From assembly GCA_944385435.1 (NCBI GenBank), contig CALWXG010000004.1:1-64000 (forward strand): a stretch of 64,000 bases of DNA, read 5' to 3'. The translations under genes were made by a program, and so were the position numbers. Source of the DNA: an uncultured Oscillospiraceae bacterium. Lineage in GTDB: Bacteria; Bacillota; Clostridia; Oscillospirales; Oscillospiraceae. Positions 9,000 to 18,204 of this stretch are shown one piece after another. The notes beneath the pieces were generated by a model, which was not told where the DNA came from, did no database searches, and was given only the letters and a program-made list of their open reading frames with translations. How positions within the stretch are numbered: the stretch's first letter is position 1; each line of letters begins with the position of its first letter.

Positions 9000-9896
9000 G
9001 TGAACGAATCCATCCTCAGCAAACTGGCAAAACCACTGATTGTCATCGCCACCCTCATCTGGGGTTCCACGTTCTTTATTATGAAGGATACCCTGGACGA
9101 TGTAAACCTCATGTTCCTGCTGGCCTTCCGCTTCACCTTCGCCGCCGTCCTGCTCGCCCTGGTGTTCTGGAACAAGTGGAAGACCATCGACCGCTCCTAC
9201 TGGTGGCGGGGCGGGGTAATGGGCCTGTTTCTCTTTGCCGCCTACGCAGTGCAGAACTACGGGCTCATAGGCACCACCCCCGGAAAAAACGCCTTCTTCA
9301 CCGCGGTGTACTGCGTCATCGTCCCCTTCCTGTACTGGCTGGTGGACCGGCGCCGGCCGGACCGCTTCAACGTGCTGGCCGCTCTGCTGTGTATCCTGGG
9401 CATCGGCCTGGTCTCCTGGGACGGAGGCCTGGCCCTGAGCTGGGGGGACGGGCTGACCCTGTGCAGCGGCTTCCTCTACGCCTGCCACATCCTTGCGGTG
9501 TCCAAGTTCTCCCAGGGCCGCAACATCTTCCTGCTCACCGTCATTCAATTTGCCGCCACCGCCGCGTGCTGCTGGATCGGCACCTTTCTCACCCGCGGCA
9601 TTCCCACCGGCGGTCTGCCCACCCGGGCCTGGCTGGTGCTGCTCTACCTGGCAATCGCCGCCACCACCCTGGCGCTTCTCTTCCAGAACATCGGCCAGAA
9701 GTACACCTCTCCCTCTTCCGCCGCGGTGTTGCTGGCCCTGGAAGCCCCCTTCGGCGTGGCGTTTTCCGTGGCGTTCACAGAGGAATCCCCCACGCCCTTC
9801 ATGTATCTGGGGTTCCTGCTCATCTTCGTGGCCGTGGTGTGTTCGGAGACCAAATTCGACTTTCTCCGCCGCAGGCCGGCCGCCTCTGAGATCTGA
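9000..9896 (+). CDS. DMT-family (EamA) transporter
   Basis: Inner-membrane exporter of the drug/metabolite transporter superfamily with two EamA repeats and about ten hydrophobic helices; 298 residues. The repeat starts are recognisable (LIVIATLIWGSTFFIMKD; LALSWGDGLTLCSGFLYACH). GTG at 9000 was chosen because GGAG sits nine bases upstream and the protein then begins just before the first helix; a TTG at 8991 is possible. Divergent from mpg with only about 50 bases between the starts. Substrate cannot be read from the sequence. Confidence 0.88.
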   Translation: MNESILSKLAKPLIVIATLIWGSTFFIMKDTLDDVNLMFLLAFRFTFAAVLLALVFWNKWKTIDRSYWWRGGVMGLFLFAAYAVQNYGLIGTTPGKNAFFTAVYCVIVPFLYWLVDRRRPDRFNVLAALLCILGIGLVSWDGGLALSWGDGLTLCSGFLYACHILAVSKFSQGRNIFLLTVIQFAATAACCWIGTFLTRGIPTGGLPTRAWLVLLYLAIAATTLALLFQNIGQKYTSPSSAAVLLALEAPFGVAFSVAFTEESPTPFMYLGFLLIFVAVVCSETKFDFLRRRPAASEI

Positions 9897-9902
9897 AATT
9901 GA

Positions 9903-9944
9903 CAGCGGACTTCCCCTCACCCGGAGAAGCCCGCTGCTTTTTTA
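9903..9944. terminator. Terminator after the DMT transporter
   Basis: An 11-bp stem CAGCGGACTTC/GAAGCCCGCTG (one G-U pair) followed by CTTTTTTA on the + strand. It lies between convergent genes. Confidence 0.85.
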
Positions 9945-9957
9945 TCTGTCCTTCGGT

Positions 9958-10230
9958 TCAGCCGCCCCGGATCAGGGGCATGAAGGGCTGGAGCACACAC
10001 AGCGCCCCCAGGAACAGCACCGCCACGGCAAACACCTTACAGGTGGTGCGGAAGCTCTTTGTGGGTTCGCCCAAGTCCTCCTCCCTCTGTCCCGGCGCCC
10101 GCCAGCGCTGGGTGGAGCGCCAGGGGATCATGGGCCGGAAGGTCAGAATATAGGCGATAAACAGGCACACCGCAATGATACAGGCCAGTACCACCCAGTC
10201 CACTGTTTCCATCGTCCGGTAGTCCGGCAT
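9958..10230 (-). CDS. Small membrane protein, unknown function
   Basis: A 90-residue protein with two predicted membrane helices (about 12-30, VVLACIIAVCLFIAYILTF, and 65-83, VFAVAVLFLGALCVL) joined by a polar, Arg/Glu-rich loop. An AGAGGAGAG site precedes the ATG. It lies 15 bases behind the hydrolase gene on the same strand and is probably co-transcribed. No family recognised. Confidence 0.7.
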   Translation of the reverse strand: MPDYRTMETVDWVVLACIIAVCLFIAYILTFRPMIPWRSTQRWRAPGQREEDLGEPTKSFRTTCKVFAVAVLFLGALCVLQPFMPLIRGG

Positions 10231-10245
10231 TCGTCCTCTCTCCTC

Positions 10246-11178
10246 TCACACGTGGCTGTCCAGCCAGGACAGCACATCGTCATAGACCTCTTCCTTGTTC
10301 AGCTCGTTGAGCATCTCGTGCCTGCCCCCGGGGTACAGTTTCATGGTCAGGTCCCGGGTTCCCCGCTGCTGGAAATAGCCGCACACCTTCCGCACGCCTT
10401 TTCCGCAGCCCCCTACCGGGTCCCGGTCCCCGGAGAAGATCAGCACAGGGGTCTCCGGGTCCATCTGCTCCAGGGCCCCCGGACTGGCGATGTACTGCAG
10501 CCCGCCCATCATATCCCGGAACAGGCCCGCCGTGGGCGTAAAGGTGCACCAGGGATCCTTCAGGTAGGTATCCACAACCTTTTCGTCCCGGCTGATCCAG
10601 TCTGCGCTGGTGCGGTTTGGCTTGAACTGCTTGTTGTAGGACCCCAGCGACAGGGAGTTGACCAGCTGGCTCACTGCGTCCGGCCCTCTGAATTTGCACA
10701 CCAGAGAGGCTATGGCCTTGCCTGCTGCCACCAGCGCCCCGCTCTCCTGGCCTGTCCCGGACAGGATCGCCCCGTCCAGCGTGCCCGGATAACGGCACAG
10801 ATAGGTGCGGGTCAGGAACGAGCCCATGGAGTGGCCCATCAGAAAATAGGGAATGCCCGGATACCGTTCTCCCATCTGCATGCGCAGCTGGCGCACATCC
10901 TTCGTCACCAGATCCCAGCCGTCCCGGGGCCCGAAATAGCCGAACTTTCCCCCCTGAGCCCCGGTCTTCCCGTGGCCCAGATGGTCTTCTCCGCACACCG
11001 CATATCCCCGGCCCGCCAAAAACCGGGCAAACCGGTCATACCGGCCCATATACTCCGCCACACCGTGGACGATCTGGACCACCGCTTTGGGCATCTCCCG
11101 GTCCGGCTGCCACAGATAGGCAAAACAGGTGTGCCGTCCATCGCTGGATGTAAATGTAAATTCACTGAATTTTACCAT
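10246..11178 (-). CDS. Alpha/beta hydrolase (lysophospholipase / monoacylglycerol lipase type)
   Basis: A 310-residue serine hydrolase of the lysophospholipase-like (Hydrolase_4) family. Visible are the oxyanion-hole strand VVQIVHGVAEYMGRY, the nucleophile elbow GHSMGS (Ser), an acid strand VLIFSGDRDPVGG, and the catalytic His in YPGGRHEMLNE. These are the features of monoglyceride lipases. The start at 11178 is preceded by GGGGTGA and matches the family N-terminus; the long upstream open frame is the shadow of the protease gene. No signal peptide, so cytoplasmic. Confidence 0.9.
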   Translation of the reverse strand: MVKFSEFTFTSSDGRHTCFAYLWQPDREMPKAVVQIVHGVAEYMGRYDRFARFLAGRGYAVCGEDHLGHGKTGAQGGKFGYFGPRDGWDLVTKDVRQLRMQMGERYPGIPYFLMGHSMGSFLTRTYLCRYPGTLDGAILSGTGQESGALVAAGKAIASLVCKFRGPDAVSQLVNSLSLGSYNKQFKPNRTSADWISRDEKVVDTYLKDPWCTFTPTAGLFRDMMGGLQYIASPGALEQMDPETPVLIFSGDRDPVGGCGKGVRKVCGYFQQRGTRDLTMKLYPGGRHEMLNELNKEEVYDDVLSWLDSHV

Positions 11179-11316
11179 AGTTGATGGTTCACCCCGCCTG
11201 TCAGATATGTTATAATGTGCTTGCGGCACAGCTGCCGCAGGTTTAGTGTACCTGCTTTTCCCGCCGTTGTCAATTTCCCTTCTCACCCAATTGTCAAGAT
11301 TAAGGAGGACGTACCC

Positions 11317-13227
11317 ATGAAACGCATCCTGCTGCGCGCATCCGCCGTTGTACTGGCCCTGTCCCTGCTTTGTCCTCTTGCCAGCGCCCTGTCGGTGGAC
11401 CAGGCACTGGAACTGCTGGAGGAAGACTATCTGGGCGAAATTCCCGCCCAGGCCAGCCAGGCGGAAAGCGTGGAGGAGCTGTGCGCTGTCCTGGGGGACC
11501 CCTACACCCTTTACATGACTCCGGAGCAGTATCAGGAATTTCTGTATGGCATGGAGGACAGCCAGGATATCCAGGGCATCGGCATTGTAACCTCCTTCAC
11601 CCGGGAGGGACTGTTGATCCAGGAAATCATCCCCGACTCTCCGGCACAGCAGGCCGGCCTTCAGGCCGGGGATCTGATTGTCGCCGTGGACGGCGTCTCC
11701 TGCGTGCCCGCCGAGGAGAGCCACATCTCCCTGATCTCCGGCGCTCCGGGCACCTGGGTCTCCCTCACCATCCTGCGGGATGGCCAGTCCCTTGCCATCC
11801 GCGCCCAGCGCCAGGAAATCCATATTCCCAACGTGCAGGTCACCGTGTCCGACAACGGGTCCGGCCGGATCACCTGCAGTGCCTTTGGCTCCGACACAGC
11901 CGGGCTGCTGGCAGAGGGCCTGACCCGTTACGATGACCAGGCGGAGGTCTGGCTGCTGGACCTGCGGGATAACCCCGGCGGCTACACCCAGGCGGCCGTG
12001 GATGCCATCGGCGCCTTCTCCGGCCCGGGGTTTTACCTCTACCTCCGGGACAAGACCGGACTGGCCGCCCCTTATGTCTCCCTGTACCCCGCCGCCAGTG
12101 AGGACCCCGTGGTCATGCTGGTCAACGCGAACACCGCCAGTTCCGCCGAAATCCTGGCCGCCGGCCTCCGGGACCAGGGCACCGGGATTTTGGTGGGCAC
12201 CCGCACCTATGGTAAAGGTCAGGCACAGCTGATCCGGGACGAGGTCACCGACCCGGACTACTTCGACGGCGATGCGCTGAAAATCACCTTTGCAGAGTTC
12301 TTCTCGGAAAAAGGCAACTCCACGGAGTGGATCGGCGTGCTGCCCACCCTGCTGATCCAGGACCCCGCCAAGGCCCAGGCCGTGGCCCAGGCACTGTGCG
12401 GTTATCCCACGGACACCACCACCGACGGCTGGCTGATGGTCCAGCTGGCCAGGCAGTTTTTCTACGTTGACCTCACTCAGACAGACCGCGGCACCCTGTC
12501 GGCGCTGTTCTCCGCCCTTCCGCCCAGCGCCCAGCTCTGGATCGGCGAGGACACCTATTACTGGGAGGAGCTGACCACACAGGAGGCCGCCGTCGCCCTG
12601 GAAGTGGATTACTCCACCCCCTTCTTCTCCGATGTCTCCGCCTCTCCCTATGCGGAGGAGATCAATACCCTGGGCACCTATGACCTGATGCTGGGTGTGG
12701 GCGGCGGCAAATTTCAACCCCAGGACCAGCTCACCCGGGCTGAGGCCTGCGCCATGTTCACCCAACTGCTGAATGTGACCTACCGCGGTCCCTCCCGGTT
12801 CACCGACGTGCCGGAAACGGCATGGTATGCCGCCGACGTCAACGCCATGGCCGCACTGGGCCTGGTCAAGGGGGTGGGAGACAACCGGTTTGACCCCTCC
12901 TCCACCCTGACTCAGCAGGAGTTCTTCACCATTCTGGCCCGAATTGCCCGGATGCTCAACTTCCGGGTGGACGACTACGCCAATCAGCTCACTGCCGATG
13001 AGAGCGTGGATCTCAGCCAGATTCCCGGTATCGCCTCCTTCTCCTCCTGGGCCAGAGAGGGCGTGGCCGTGCTGGCCTGGGCGCCCCAGGCTGTGCTGGA
13101 CAAGGTTCACTCCACCATGCTCCACTGCGACTTGGAAGATCTGGTCCCCGATCAGCCCATTCTCCGGGAAGAGGCTGCCGCCTGCATCTATCAGGTGCTC
13201 TCCGTCACCGGCATCCTGAGCGTGTAA
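11317..13227 (+). CDS. Secreted S41 (C-terminal processing) protease with PDZ and SLH domains
   Basis: A 636-residue exported protease. A signal peptide (MKRILLRASAVVLALSLLC, then ASA) is followed by a short S41 N-terminal part, a PDZ domain (about 85-170, GIGIVTSFTREGLLIQEI) and the peptidase core with DLRDNPGGY, the Ser in NTASSAEILAAGL and the Lys in TYGKGQAQL. The last ~200 residues contain two clear S-layer homology repeats (FFSDVSASPYAEEINTLG; FTDVPETAWYAADVNAMA) and a degenerate third, which would anchor it to cell-wall polymers. AGGAGG precedes the ATG. Confidence 0.92.
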   Translation: MKRILLRASAVVLALSLLCPLASALSVDQALELLEEDYLGEIPAQASQAESVEELCAVLGDPYTLYMTPEQYQEFLYGMEDSQDIQGIGIVTSFTREGLLIQEIIPDSPAQQAGLQAGDLIVAVDGVSCVPAEESHISLISGAPGTWVSLTILRDGQSLAIRAQRQEIHIPNVQVTVSDNGSGRITCSAFGSDTAGLLAEGLTRYDDQAEVWLLDLRDNPGGYTQAAVDAIGAFSGPGFYLYLRDKTGLAAPYVSLYPAASEDPVVMLVNANTASSAEILAAGLRDQGTGILVGTRTYGKGQAQLIRDEVTDPDYFDGDALKITFAEFFSEKGNSTEWIGVLPTLLIQDPAKAQAVAQALCGYPTDTTTDGWLMVQLARQFFYVDLTQTDRGTLSALFSALPPSAQLWIGEDTYYWEELTTQEAAVALEVDYSTPFFSDVSASPYAEEINTLGTYDLMLGVGGGKFQPQDQLTRAEACAMFTQLLNVTYRGPSRFTDVPETAWYAADVNAMAALGLVKGVGDNRFDPSSTLTQQEFFTILARIARMLNFRVDDYANQLTADESVDLSQIPGIASFSSWAREGVAVLAWAPQAVLDKVHSTMLHCDLEDLVPDQPILREEAAACIYQVLSVTGILSV

Positions 13228-13239
13228 TCCCTGCAAAAA

Positions 13240-13279
13240 AGCAAAGGCGCGTCATTCCAAAGAATGACGCGCCTTTGCT
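13240..13279. terminator. Strong bidirectional terminator
   Basis: A perfect 18-bp stem (AGCAAAGGCGCGTCATTC and its complement) with a CAAA loop. It is preceded by an A run (useful to the minus-strand gene) and followed by CGTTTC. It lies between the convergent protease and flavodoxin-like genes. Confidence 0.9.
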
Positions 13280-13353
13280 CGTTTCAAGGAGGCATGCAGA
13301 TATAGACGCCGCGCCGCCATCCAGCGCGGGATCTGCCAAAGGATTTCCGCTGC

Positions 13354-14301
13354 TCAGTCCCAGCGGTAGGGCTTCAGCCGCTCCTGCAGATCGGGAATCT
13401 GTCCCGGAGGGGCAGCGCAGGTCTTGATTTCAGTGGAGTGCTCCAGCTTGCCGGCGTAGTACAGACGGGAACGGGCCTGCTGCTCTTCGGTAAAGTGAGC
13501 CTTCAGCTTGCCGTCCTCCACGGAGAAGGTGCCGTAGGTACCGCACACGGGGCACTCAATGGACTTGCCGTCCTCGGATACGGTGAGCAGGTCGCAGTGG
13601 CACACGGGGCACACACCCTCGTGGTCGCCCCGCCAGCGGCGGCGCTCCTCCTCGGTGTCGCACACCACGGCGTCAGCCACGTGCTTGCCCATCTCCCACA
13701 TCCGGTCCATCACCGGCTGGTTGCCCAGCACATGGTTATAGGCCATGGCGCCGAAGTACTCGTAGGTATCCACCACGTCGATGCCCATGGACATGGTCAG
13801 GCAGTACATGGTGGGCAGCATGAAGGACAGCCAGTTCTTGGTCATGGCGCCGCCCACAGAGAAGAAGGCGCCCACCCGGGGCTTCAGGCAGCGCTGGTCA
13901 GGCAGCTGATCCGGAGACTTGCCCGCGGCCAGACCCTCTTCGATGGCCACCTTGCGGAAGCTGATGTCGTGGGAGGGACCCATGCGGTCGCACACCGTCT
14001 TGAAAGTGCCGGTGGGAGTCATCTCAAAGGTGGGGCAGCCGAAGATCAGGCCGTCGCACTCCATGATGGCATCCTCCAGGATGTGCATGTCGTCCTTCAG
14101 CACGCAGCCGCCCTTTTTGCCCATGATCATGCTCACCACGCAGGCGATGCAGCCGGTGCAGTCCTTGATGTCCAAGTCGTTCACCCGGATGAACTGGATG
14201 TCGTGTCCCGCCTCTTTGCAGGCCAGCAGGGCGTGTTTGACCATCACTTCGGTGTTGCTCATCTTCCGGCCGAAGGACAGTCCCAGTATTTTTTTCTTCA
14301 T
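13354..14301 (-). CDS. Flavodoxin-fold (NADPH-dependent FMN reductase-like) protein with C-terminal zinc ribbon
   Basis: 315 residues. The N-terminal ~220 residues are a flavodoxin-like domain: KKKILGLSFGRKMSNTEVMV matches the FMN phosphate loop region, CTGCIACV a paired-Cys stretch after strand 2, and CDGLIFGCPTFEMTPTG the FMN ring loop. A zinc ribbon follows (CPVCHCDLL ... CPVCGTYGTF), which ordinary NADPH:FMN reductases lack. The same two-part design occurs at 43574-44488, so the two are paralogues tied to the two catabolic blocks. A role as an ene-reductase or flavin-dependent reductase on an aromatic or keto-sugar substrate is inference. It is last in line after the sugar ABC genes, behind a hairpin. 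Confidence 0.8.
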   Translation of the reverse strand: MKKKILGLSFGRKMSNTEVMVKHALLACKEAGHDIQFIRVNDLDIKDCTGCIACVVSMIMGKKGGCVLKDDMHILEDAIMECDGLIFGCPTFEMTPTGTFKTVCDRMGPSHDISFRKVAIEEGLAAGKSPDQLPDQRCLKPRVGAFFSVGGAMTKNWLSFMLPTMYCLTMSMGIDVVDTYEYFGAMAYNHVLGNQPVMDRMWEMGKHVADAVVCDTEEERRRWRGDHEGVCPVCHCDLLTVSEDGKSIECPVCGTYGTFSVEDGKLKAHFTEEQQARSRLYYAGKLEHSTEIKTCAAPPGQIPDLQERLKPYRWD

Positions 14302-14400
14302 CTTATATCCGCCTCTCTTTCAGCGTTTCCTGTACTCAGCCCGAGAAACGCAGCAATCTGTCTTTCCCAGGCTCAACACAGCAAATCTGTCTTGGACAGG

Positions 14401-14430
14401 GGGGGCGCGCGCTGTCCGGCGCGCGCCCCC
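14401..14430 (-). terminator. GC-rich hairpin after the sugar-binding protein gene
   Basis: A perfect 12-bp stem GGGGGCGCGCGC/GCGCGCGCCCCC with a 6-base loop, between two minus-strand genes. No T run follows in the minus direction, so it may be an attenuating or mRNA-stabilising hairpin rather than a full stop. Confidence 0.6.
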
Positions 14431-14472
14431 TGTTTCAGCGGTCAGCCCGCTTTGTGCGTTGTCGGGAAACCC

Positions 14473-15555
14473 TTACTCGAAGTCCTCGGCGGTGAGGGAG
14501 GTCTTGCCGGTCTCCAGGTACTCGTCCACGGTGTCGGCGTTGACGAACAGAGTGGTGGCGTTCTGGACGTGGCCGCTCTCGATGGTGCCGTCATACAGGC
14601 CGATGATCACGTCCCGCAGCTCGTTGGCGGTGTCCTGCACGCTGCCGGTCAGCACGGTGCCGCGCAGGGGGGAGCCGCCGTCCTTGGAGGCCTGGATGGC
14701 CTCGGCGGTGGCGGTGTCGCCGTTGATGCAGAAGATGCCCATGTCGCTGTAGTCAGTGACGGGGGAGTTCATGGAGGTGAAGTAGTTGTTGATGCCCTGG
14801 GCCAGGCCGTTGTGGGCGGTCAGGAACACCTTGATCTCGGGGTTGGTGACGTACAGGTTCTCAGCGGTGGTCTGGCCGGTGGTGGCGGACTCGTCGGCGC
14901 ACTCCACTTCCTTGACGAGCTTGGCCTTGGTGGAGTAGTCCTCGATCTGCAGCAGCACGTCGCCCTGGATCACGCCGGTGTTGGCGGCGCGGCAGGTGTA
15001 CACGGCCACGGGCACGGAGTGGTCCTCCGCGTCGGCGTAGGTGGTGTCGATCCACTGGGCGGCCAGCTTGGCCAGGTTGGCTGCCAGCACGGCGTCGTCG
15101 GACAGCATCACGGCGTCATACACCTCGGTCTGGGCCACGAAGGCGATGACCTTGATGCCCTGGGCCATGGCCTCTTCAATGACGGTGGTCATGGACTCGG
15201 GGGAGATGGACCAGATGGCCAGCACGTCCACGCCCATGGCGATGTAGTTCTCAGCGGCCTCCATCTGGACGCTGGGGTTGGTCTGGCCGTCCACATAGTA
15301 GGCGTCCCAGCCCTCGGCCTCCATGGTGGTCACATAGGTGTCGGCCAGGGACTGGAAGAACTCGCCGCTGGTCATGAAGGTGACGAAGCCAACGCTGGGC
15401 TTCTCGCCGTCGGTAGCGGGATCGTTGCCGGCCTCAGACTCGGTGGTGCCGGGCTGGCTGGCGGGAGCCTGGCTTTCGTTGCCGGTGCTGTTGTTGCAGG
15501 CGGCCAGGCCAACGCACATGGCCAGGGCCAGCAGCAGTGCAATGATCTTCTTCAT
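14473..15555 (-). CDS. Sugar ABC transporter substrate-binding lipoprotein (periplasmic-binding protein type 1)
   Basis: 360 residues. The start at 15555 was chosen over a codon 24 bases earlier because the earlier one sits on the AAGGAGG site itself. It then begins MKKIIALLLALAMCVGLAAC, a lipoprotein signal with lipobox LAAC and Cys20 as the lipid anchor. A Ser/Thr/Pro/Glu-rich linker leads to a type 1 (RbsB-like) binding domain (GFVTFMTSGEFFQSLADTYV, QGIKVIAFV, GIFCINGDT). It delivers a sugar or glycoside to the adjacent permease and ATPase. Being next to C-glycoside-type genes suggests a glycosylated ligand; this is inference. Confidence 0.9.
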   Translation of the reverse strand: MKKIIALLLALAMCVGLAACNNSTGNESQAPASQPGTTESEAGNDPATDGEKPSVGFVTFMTSGEFFQSLADTYVTTMEAEGWDAYYVDGQTNPSVQMEAAENYIAMGVDVLAIWSISPESMTTVIEEAMAQGIKVIAFVAQTEVYDAVMLSDDAVLAANLAKLAAQWIDTTYADAEDHSVPVAVYTCRAANTGVIQGDVLLQIEDYSTKAKLVKEVECADESATTGQTTAENLYVTNPEIKVFLTAHNGLAQGINNYFTSMNSPVTDYSDMGIFCINGDTATAEAIQASKDGGSPLRGTVLTGSVQDTANELRDVIIGLYDGTIESGHVQNATTLFVNADTVDEYLETGKTSLTAEDFE

Positions 15556-15644
15556 TTCTTCATTTTCCTCCTTGTTCAATTTGCGCTTGTAGGACTTGCT
15601 TCTTCAAATGACCCGCGAAACCGCAGGAACATTCCATGGGGATT

Positions 15645-16640
15645 TTACATGCTCTGAGCGTTGCGGTTGCTCATGTACAGGGAGAGCAGCATGATCAGGC
15701 CCTTGGCGATGTACTGGGGATAGGTGCCCAGGCCGATGAGCTGCATGCCGTTGGACAGCACACCCAGGGCATACACGGCCACGATGACCTTCCACAGGGT
15801 GCCCTCGCCGCCCTTCAGAGCCACGCCGGCCAGCACGCCGGCGGTGATGCCGTCAAACTCAATGCCCGGTCCGCTGGTACCGGAGTCGGCAGAACCCGCA
15901 CGGGCGGACATGAGGATAGCCGCGATGCCCACCAGCAGGCCGGCAAAGGTGAAGACCAGGATCTTGATCTTCTTCACGTTCAGACCGGCCAGACGGGCGG
16001 CCTCGGGGTTATCGCCGGCAGCGTAGATCTTCCGGCCGATGGAGGTCTTGCCCATGATGATGGCCACGATGACCACGATGATCAGCATGATCAGCACGTT
16101 GACGGGGATCACGCCGAAGACACGGCCCTGACCCAGGAACAGGTAGGAGTCAGGCATGCCGGAGAAGACGCGGGAGTTACTGATCAGATAGGAAATACCC
16201 TGGAAGATGGACATGGTGGCCAGGGTGACAATCATGGTGTGGCTCTTCAGGAGCATACCCATGACGCCGTTGAAGGCACCCAGCACCATGCACAGCGCGA
16301 TGGCCAGGATGATGGCCACGGGAACGGACACAACGCCCTCACTGAGCAGCTTGGTCACCAGAACGGCGGACACGGACATCTGGTAGCCGATGGACAGGTC
16401 GCATCCGCCGCTGACCATGATCATCATGATGCCGCAGGCGCACACCGCGGCGTGGGCGTTCTGCATCAGGATGTTCACCAGGTTGGTGGGGCTGAAGAAG
16501 TTCTTGGACAGGATGCTGAACACGATCAGCAGGATCACCAGCAGAATGGGCATGGACAGGTCGGAGAAGATTTTGCCGAAGGATTTCTTCCCGGCCTTGG
16601 CCTCAGGCTTATGTACAGAAAGTTTTTCCATAAATCTCAC
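15645..16640 (-). CDS. Sugar ABC transporter permease (RbsC-like)
   Basis: A 331-residue multi-spanning inner-membrane protein of the branched-chain/ribose permease family. Hydrophobic helices run through the protein; the family loop around EGVVSVPVAIILAI and the conserved GAFNGVMGMLL and NPEAARLAGLNVKKIKI segments are clear. The latter contacts the ATPase. It ends about 90 bases before the binding-protein gene and starts 7 bases after the ATPase gene. Confidence 0.92.
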   Translation of the reverse strand: MRFMEKLSVHKPEAKAGKKSFGKIFSDLSMPILLVILLIVFSILSKNFFSPTNLVNILMQNAHAAVCACGIMMIMVSGGCDLSIGYQMSVSAVLVTKLLSEGVVSVPVAIILAIALCMVLGAFNGVMGMLLKSHTMIVTLATMSIFQGISYLISNSRVFSGMPDSYLFLGQGRVFGVIPVNVLIMLIIVVIVAIIMGKTSIGRKIYAAGDNPEAARLAGLNVKKIKILVFTFAGLLVGIAAILMSARAGSADSGTSGPGIEFDGITAGVLAGVALKGGEGTLWKVIVAVYALGVLSNGMQLIGLGTYPQYIAKGLIMLLSLYMSNRNAQSM

Positions 16641-16647
16641 ACACCTC

Positions 16648-18204
16648 TCAAAGTCCGGACGCCAGGGTCATGACCCGCTCCTGGGAGAACTCGTCCCGCT
16701 GGAGCACGCCGGTCTGATGTCCTTCATACAGAACCACGATCCGCTCGGACATGCCCAGCAGCTCCTCCATATCGGAGGACACCATGAGAATGGACTTGCC
16801 CTGCTGGGTCAGTTCGATCATCATCTGGTAAATCTCCTGCCGGGCACCCACGTCAATGCCGCGGGTGGGCTCGTCGAAGATGAGAATGTCGGGCAGACTT
16901 GCCATGGCCTTGGCGATGACCACCTTCTGCTGGTTGCCGCCGGACAGGGACATGGCCAGCTGGGTCATGGTGGGGGCCTTGATGCGCATCTTCTGCTTGT
17001 AGTCCTCCGCCTGGGCCATCTCCGCCTTGTGGTTGACAAAGGTGGCATGGCTGAGGGTGTCAATGTTGGAAATGGAGATATTCCAGAACAGTGGCTTCTC
17101 CAGGAAGCAGCCTTGGTACTTGCGGTCCTCGGGAATCAGTCCGATTCCGGCCTTCAATCCGTCGGCGGGGGTATGGAAGTGAACTTCCTTCCCCTTCAGC
17201 CAGACCTTCCCGTCTGTGCGGTGGGCCGAGCCGTAGATCAGGTGCATCAGCTCCGTGCGTCCCGCGCCCACCAGGCCGGCAAAGCCCAGGATCTCGCCCT
17301 GATGCAGCTCGAAGTTGATGTCCTCCAGGCCGTTGCCGGACAGGTGCTCGGTCTTGAGCACCACCTCGCTTCCGCAGGGCGGCTTTGTGGGATACTTTTC
17401 CGAGAGCTCACGGCCCACCATGAGGCTGACCAGATGGTGTTTGTCGGTCTCGTCAATGTTTACGGTGGTGATGTACTGGCCGTCCCGCAGGACGCTCACC
17501 CGGTCACAGATCTCAAACAGCTCCTCCAGACGGTGGGAGATGTAAATGATGGTGACCTTCTGGCTCTTCAACTCATCGACGATCTTGAACAGGTTCTTCT
17601 GCTCCTCCACCGTGATAGAGGCGGTGGGCTCGTCCATGATGACCACCTTGGCATTCTTCACCACTGCCTTGGCAATCTCAATGATCTGCCGGTTGGCCAT
17701 GGACAGCTCCCGGATGAGCGCTTTGGGGGACACGTGGCAGTTGAACCGCCCCAACAGCTCCTGGGTCTTCTTGTACCGGGCACGGTCGTCCACGAAGGGG
17801 CCCTTGGAGTCCTTCATGCCCATGAAGATGTTGTCCATCACCGTCATGGCCTCCATCTGGATCATCTCCTGGTAAACCACGGAGATGCCCAGTTCCAGAG
17901 ACTGGGCGGGGGTCATGTGAGAATAGCTTTTGCCATCGATGCAAATTTCCCCTGAGTCCGGACGGATGGCACCCGCGATGGTCTTGATCAGGGTGGACTT
18001 TCCCGCGCCGTTCTCTCCCACCAGGGCGTGCACTTCTCCTTCCCGGAAGGAGAGCGACACGTCATTCAGGGCGATTACACTGGGGTAGGTCTTCGTTATG
18101 TGCTTCAGTTCCAGTTCCGTAGGAAACGCCTCCTCTCTGCCTGCAGCCCGCCGTACAGACCGCACCTGGGCCCGTCTGGCACAGTCCGAAACGGTTAACT
18201 GCAA
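16648..18204 (-). CDS. Sugar ABC transporter ATP-binding protein (RbsA/MglA-like, duplicated ATPase)
   Basis: A 518-residue dual ATPase. Domain 1: Walker A GENGAGKST, Walker B VVIMDEPTAS. Domain 2: degenerate Walker A GLVGAGRTE, signature SLSGGNQQK, Walker B ILIFDEPTRGID. Two copies in one chain is typical of RbsA. The called start is TTG at 18204, six bases after AAGGAG. The first ~28 residues do not look like the family, whose conserved part begins ELELKHITKTYPSV. An ACG codon at 18118-18120, eight bases after a strong AGAGGAGG, would give exactly the family N-terminus, so the true start may be ACG. First gene of the importer operon. Confidence 0.9.
   Translation of the reverse strand: MQLTVSDCARRAQVRSVRRAAGREEAFPTELELKHITKTYPSVIALNDVSLSFREGEVHALVGENGAGKSTLIKTIAGAIRPDSGEICIDGKSYSHMTPAQSLELGISVVYQEMIQMEAMTVMDNIFMGMKDSKGPFVDDRARYKKTQELLGRFNCHVSPKALIRELSMANRQIIEIAKAVVKNAKVVIMDEPTASITVEEQKNLFKIVDELKSQKVTIIYISHRLEELFEICDRVSVLRDGQYITTVNIDETDKHHLVSLMVGRELSEKYPTKPPCGSEVVLKTEHLSGNGLEDINFELHQGEILGFAGLVGAGRTELMHLIYGSAHRTDGKVWLKGKEVHFHTPADGLKAGIGLIPEDRKYQGCFLEKPLFWNISISNIDTLSHATFVNHKAEMAQAEDYKQKMRIKAPTMTQLAMSLSGGNQQKVVIAKAMASLPDILIFDEPTRGIDVGARQEIYQMMIELTQQGKSILMVSSDMEELLGMSERIVVLYEGHQTGVLQRDEFSQERVMTLASGL

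Noticed and set aside
11179..13236. Upstream extension of the lipase-like gene (996-codon frame on the minus strand)
   Set aside because: The part beyond 11178 is the shadow of the S41 protease gene; the lipase family N-terminus begins at 11178.
13438..15657. 739-codon plus-strand open frame
   Set aside because: His/Gly/Val-rich shadow spanning the flavodoxin-like and sugar-binding protein genes; crosses a terminator and has no ribosome site.
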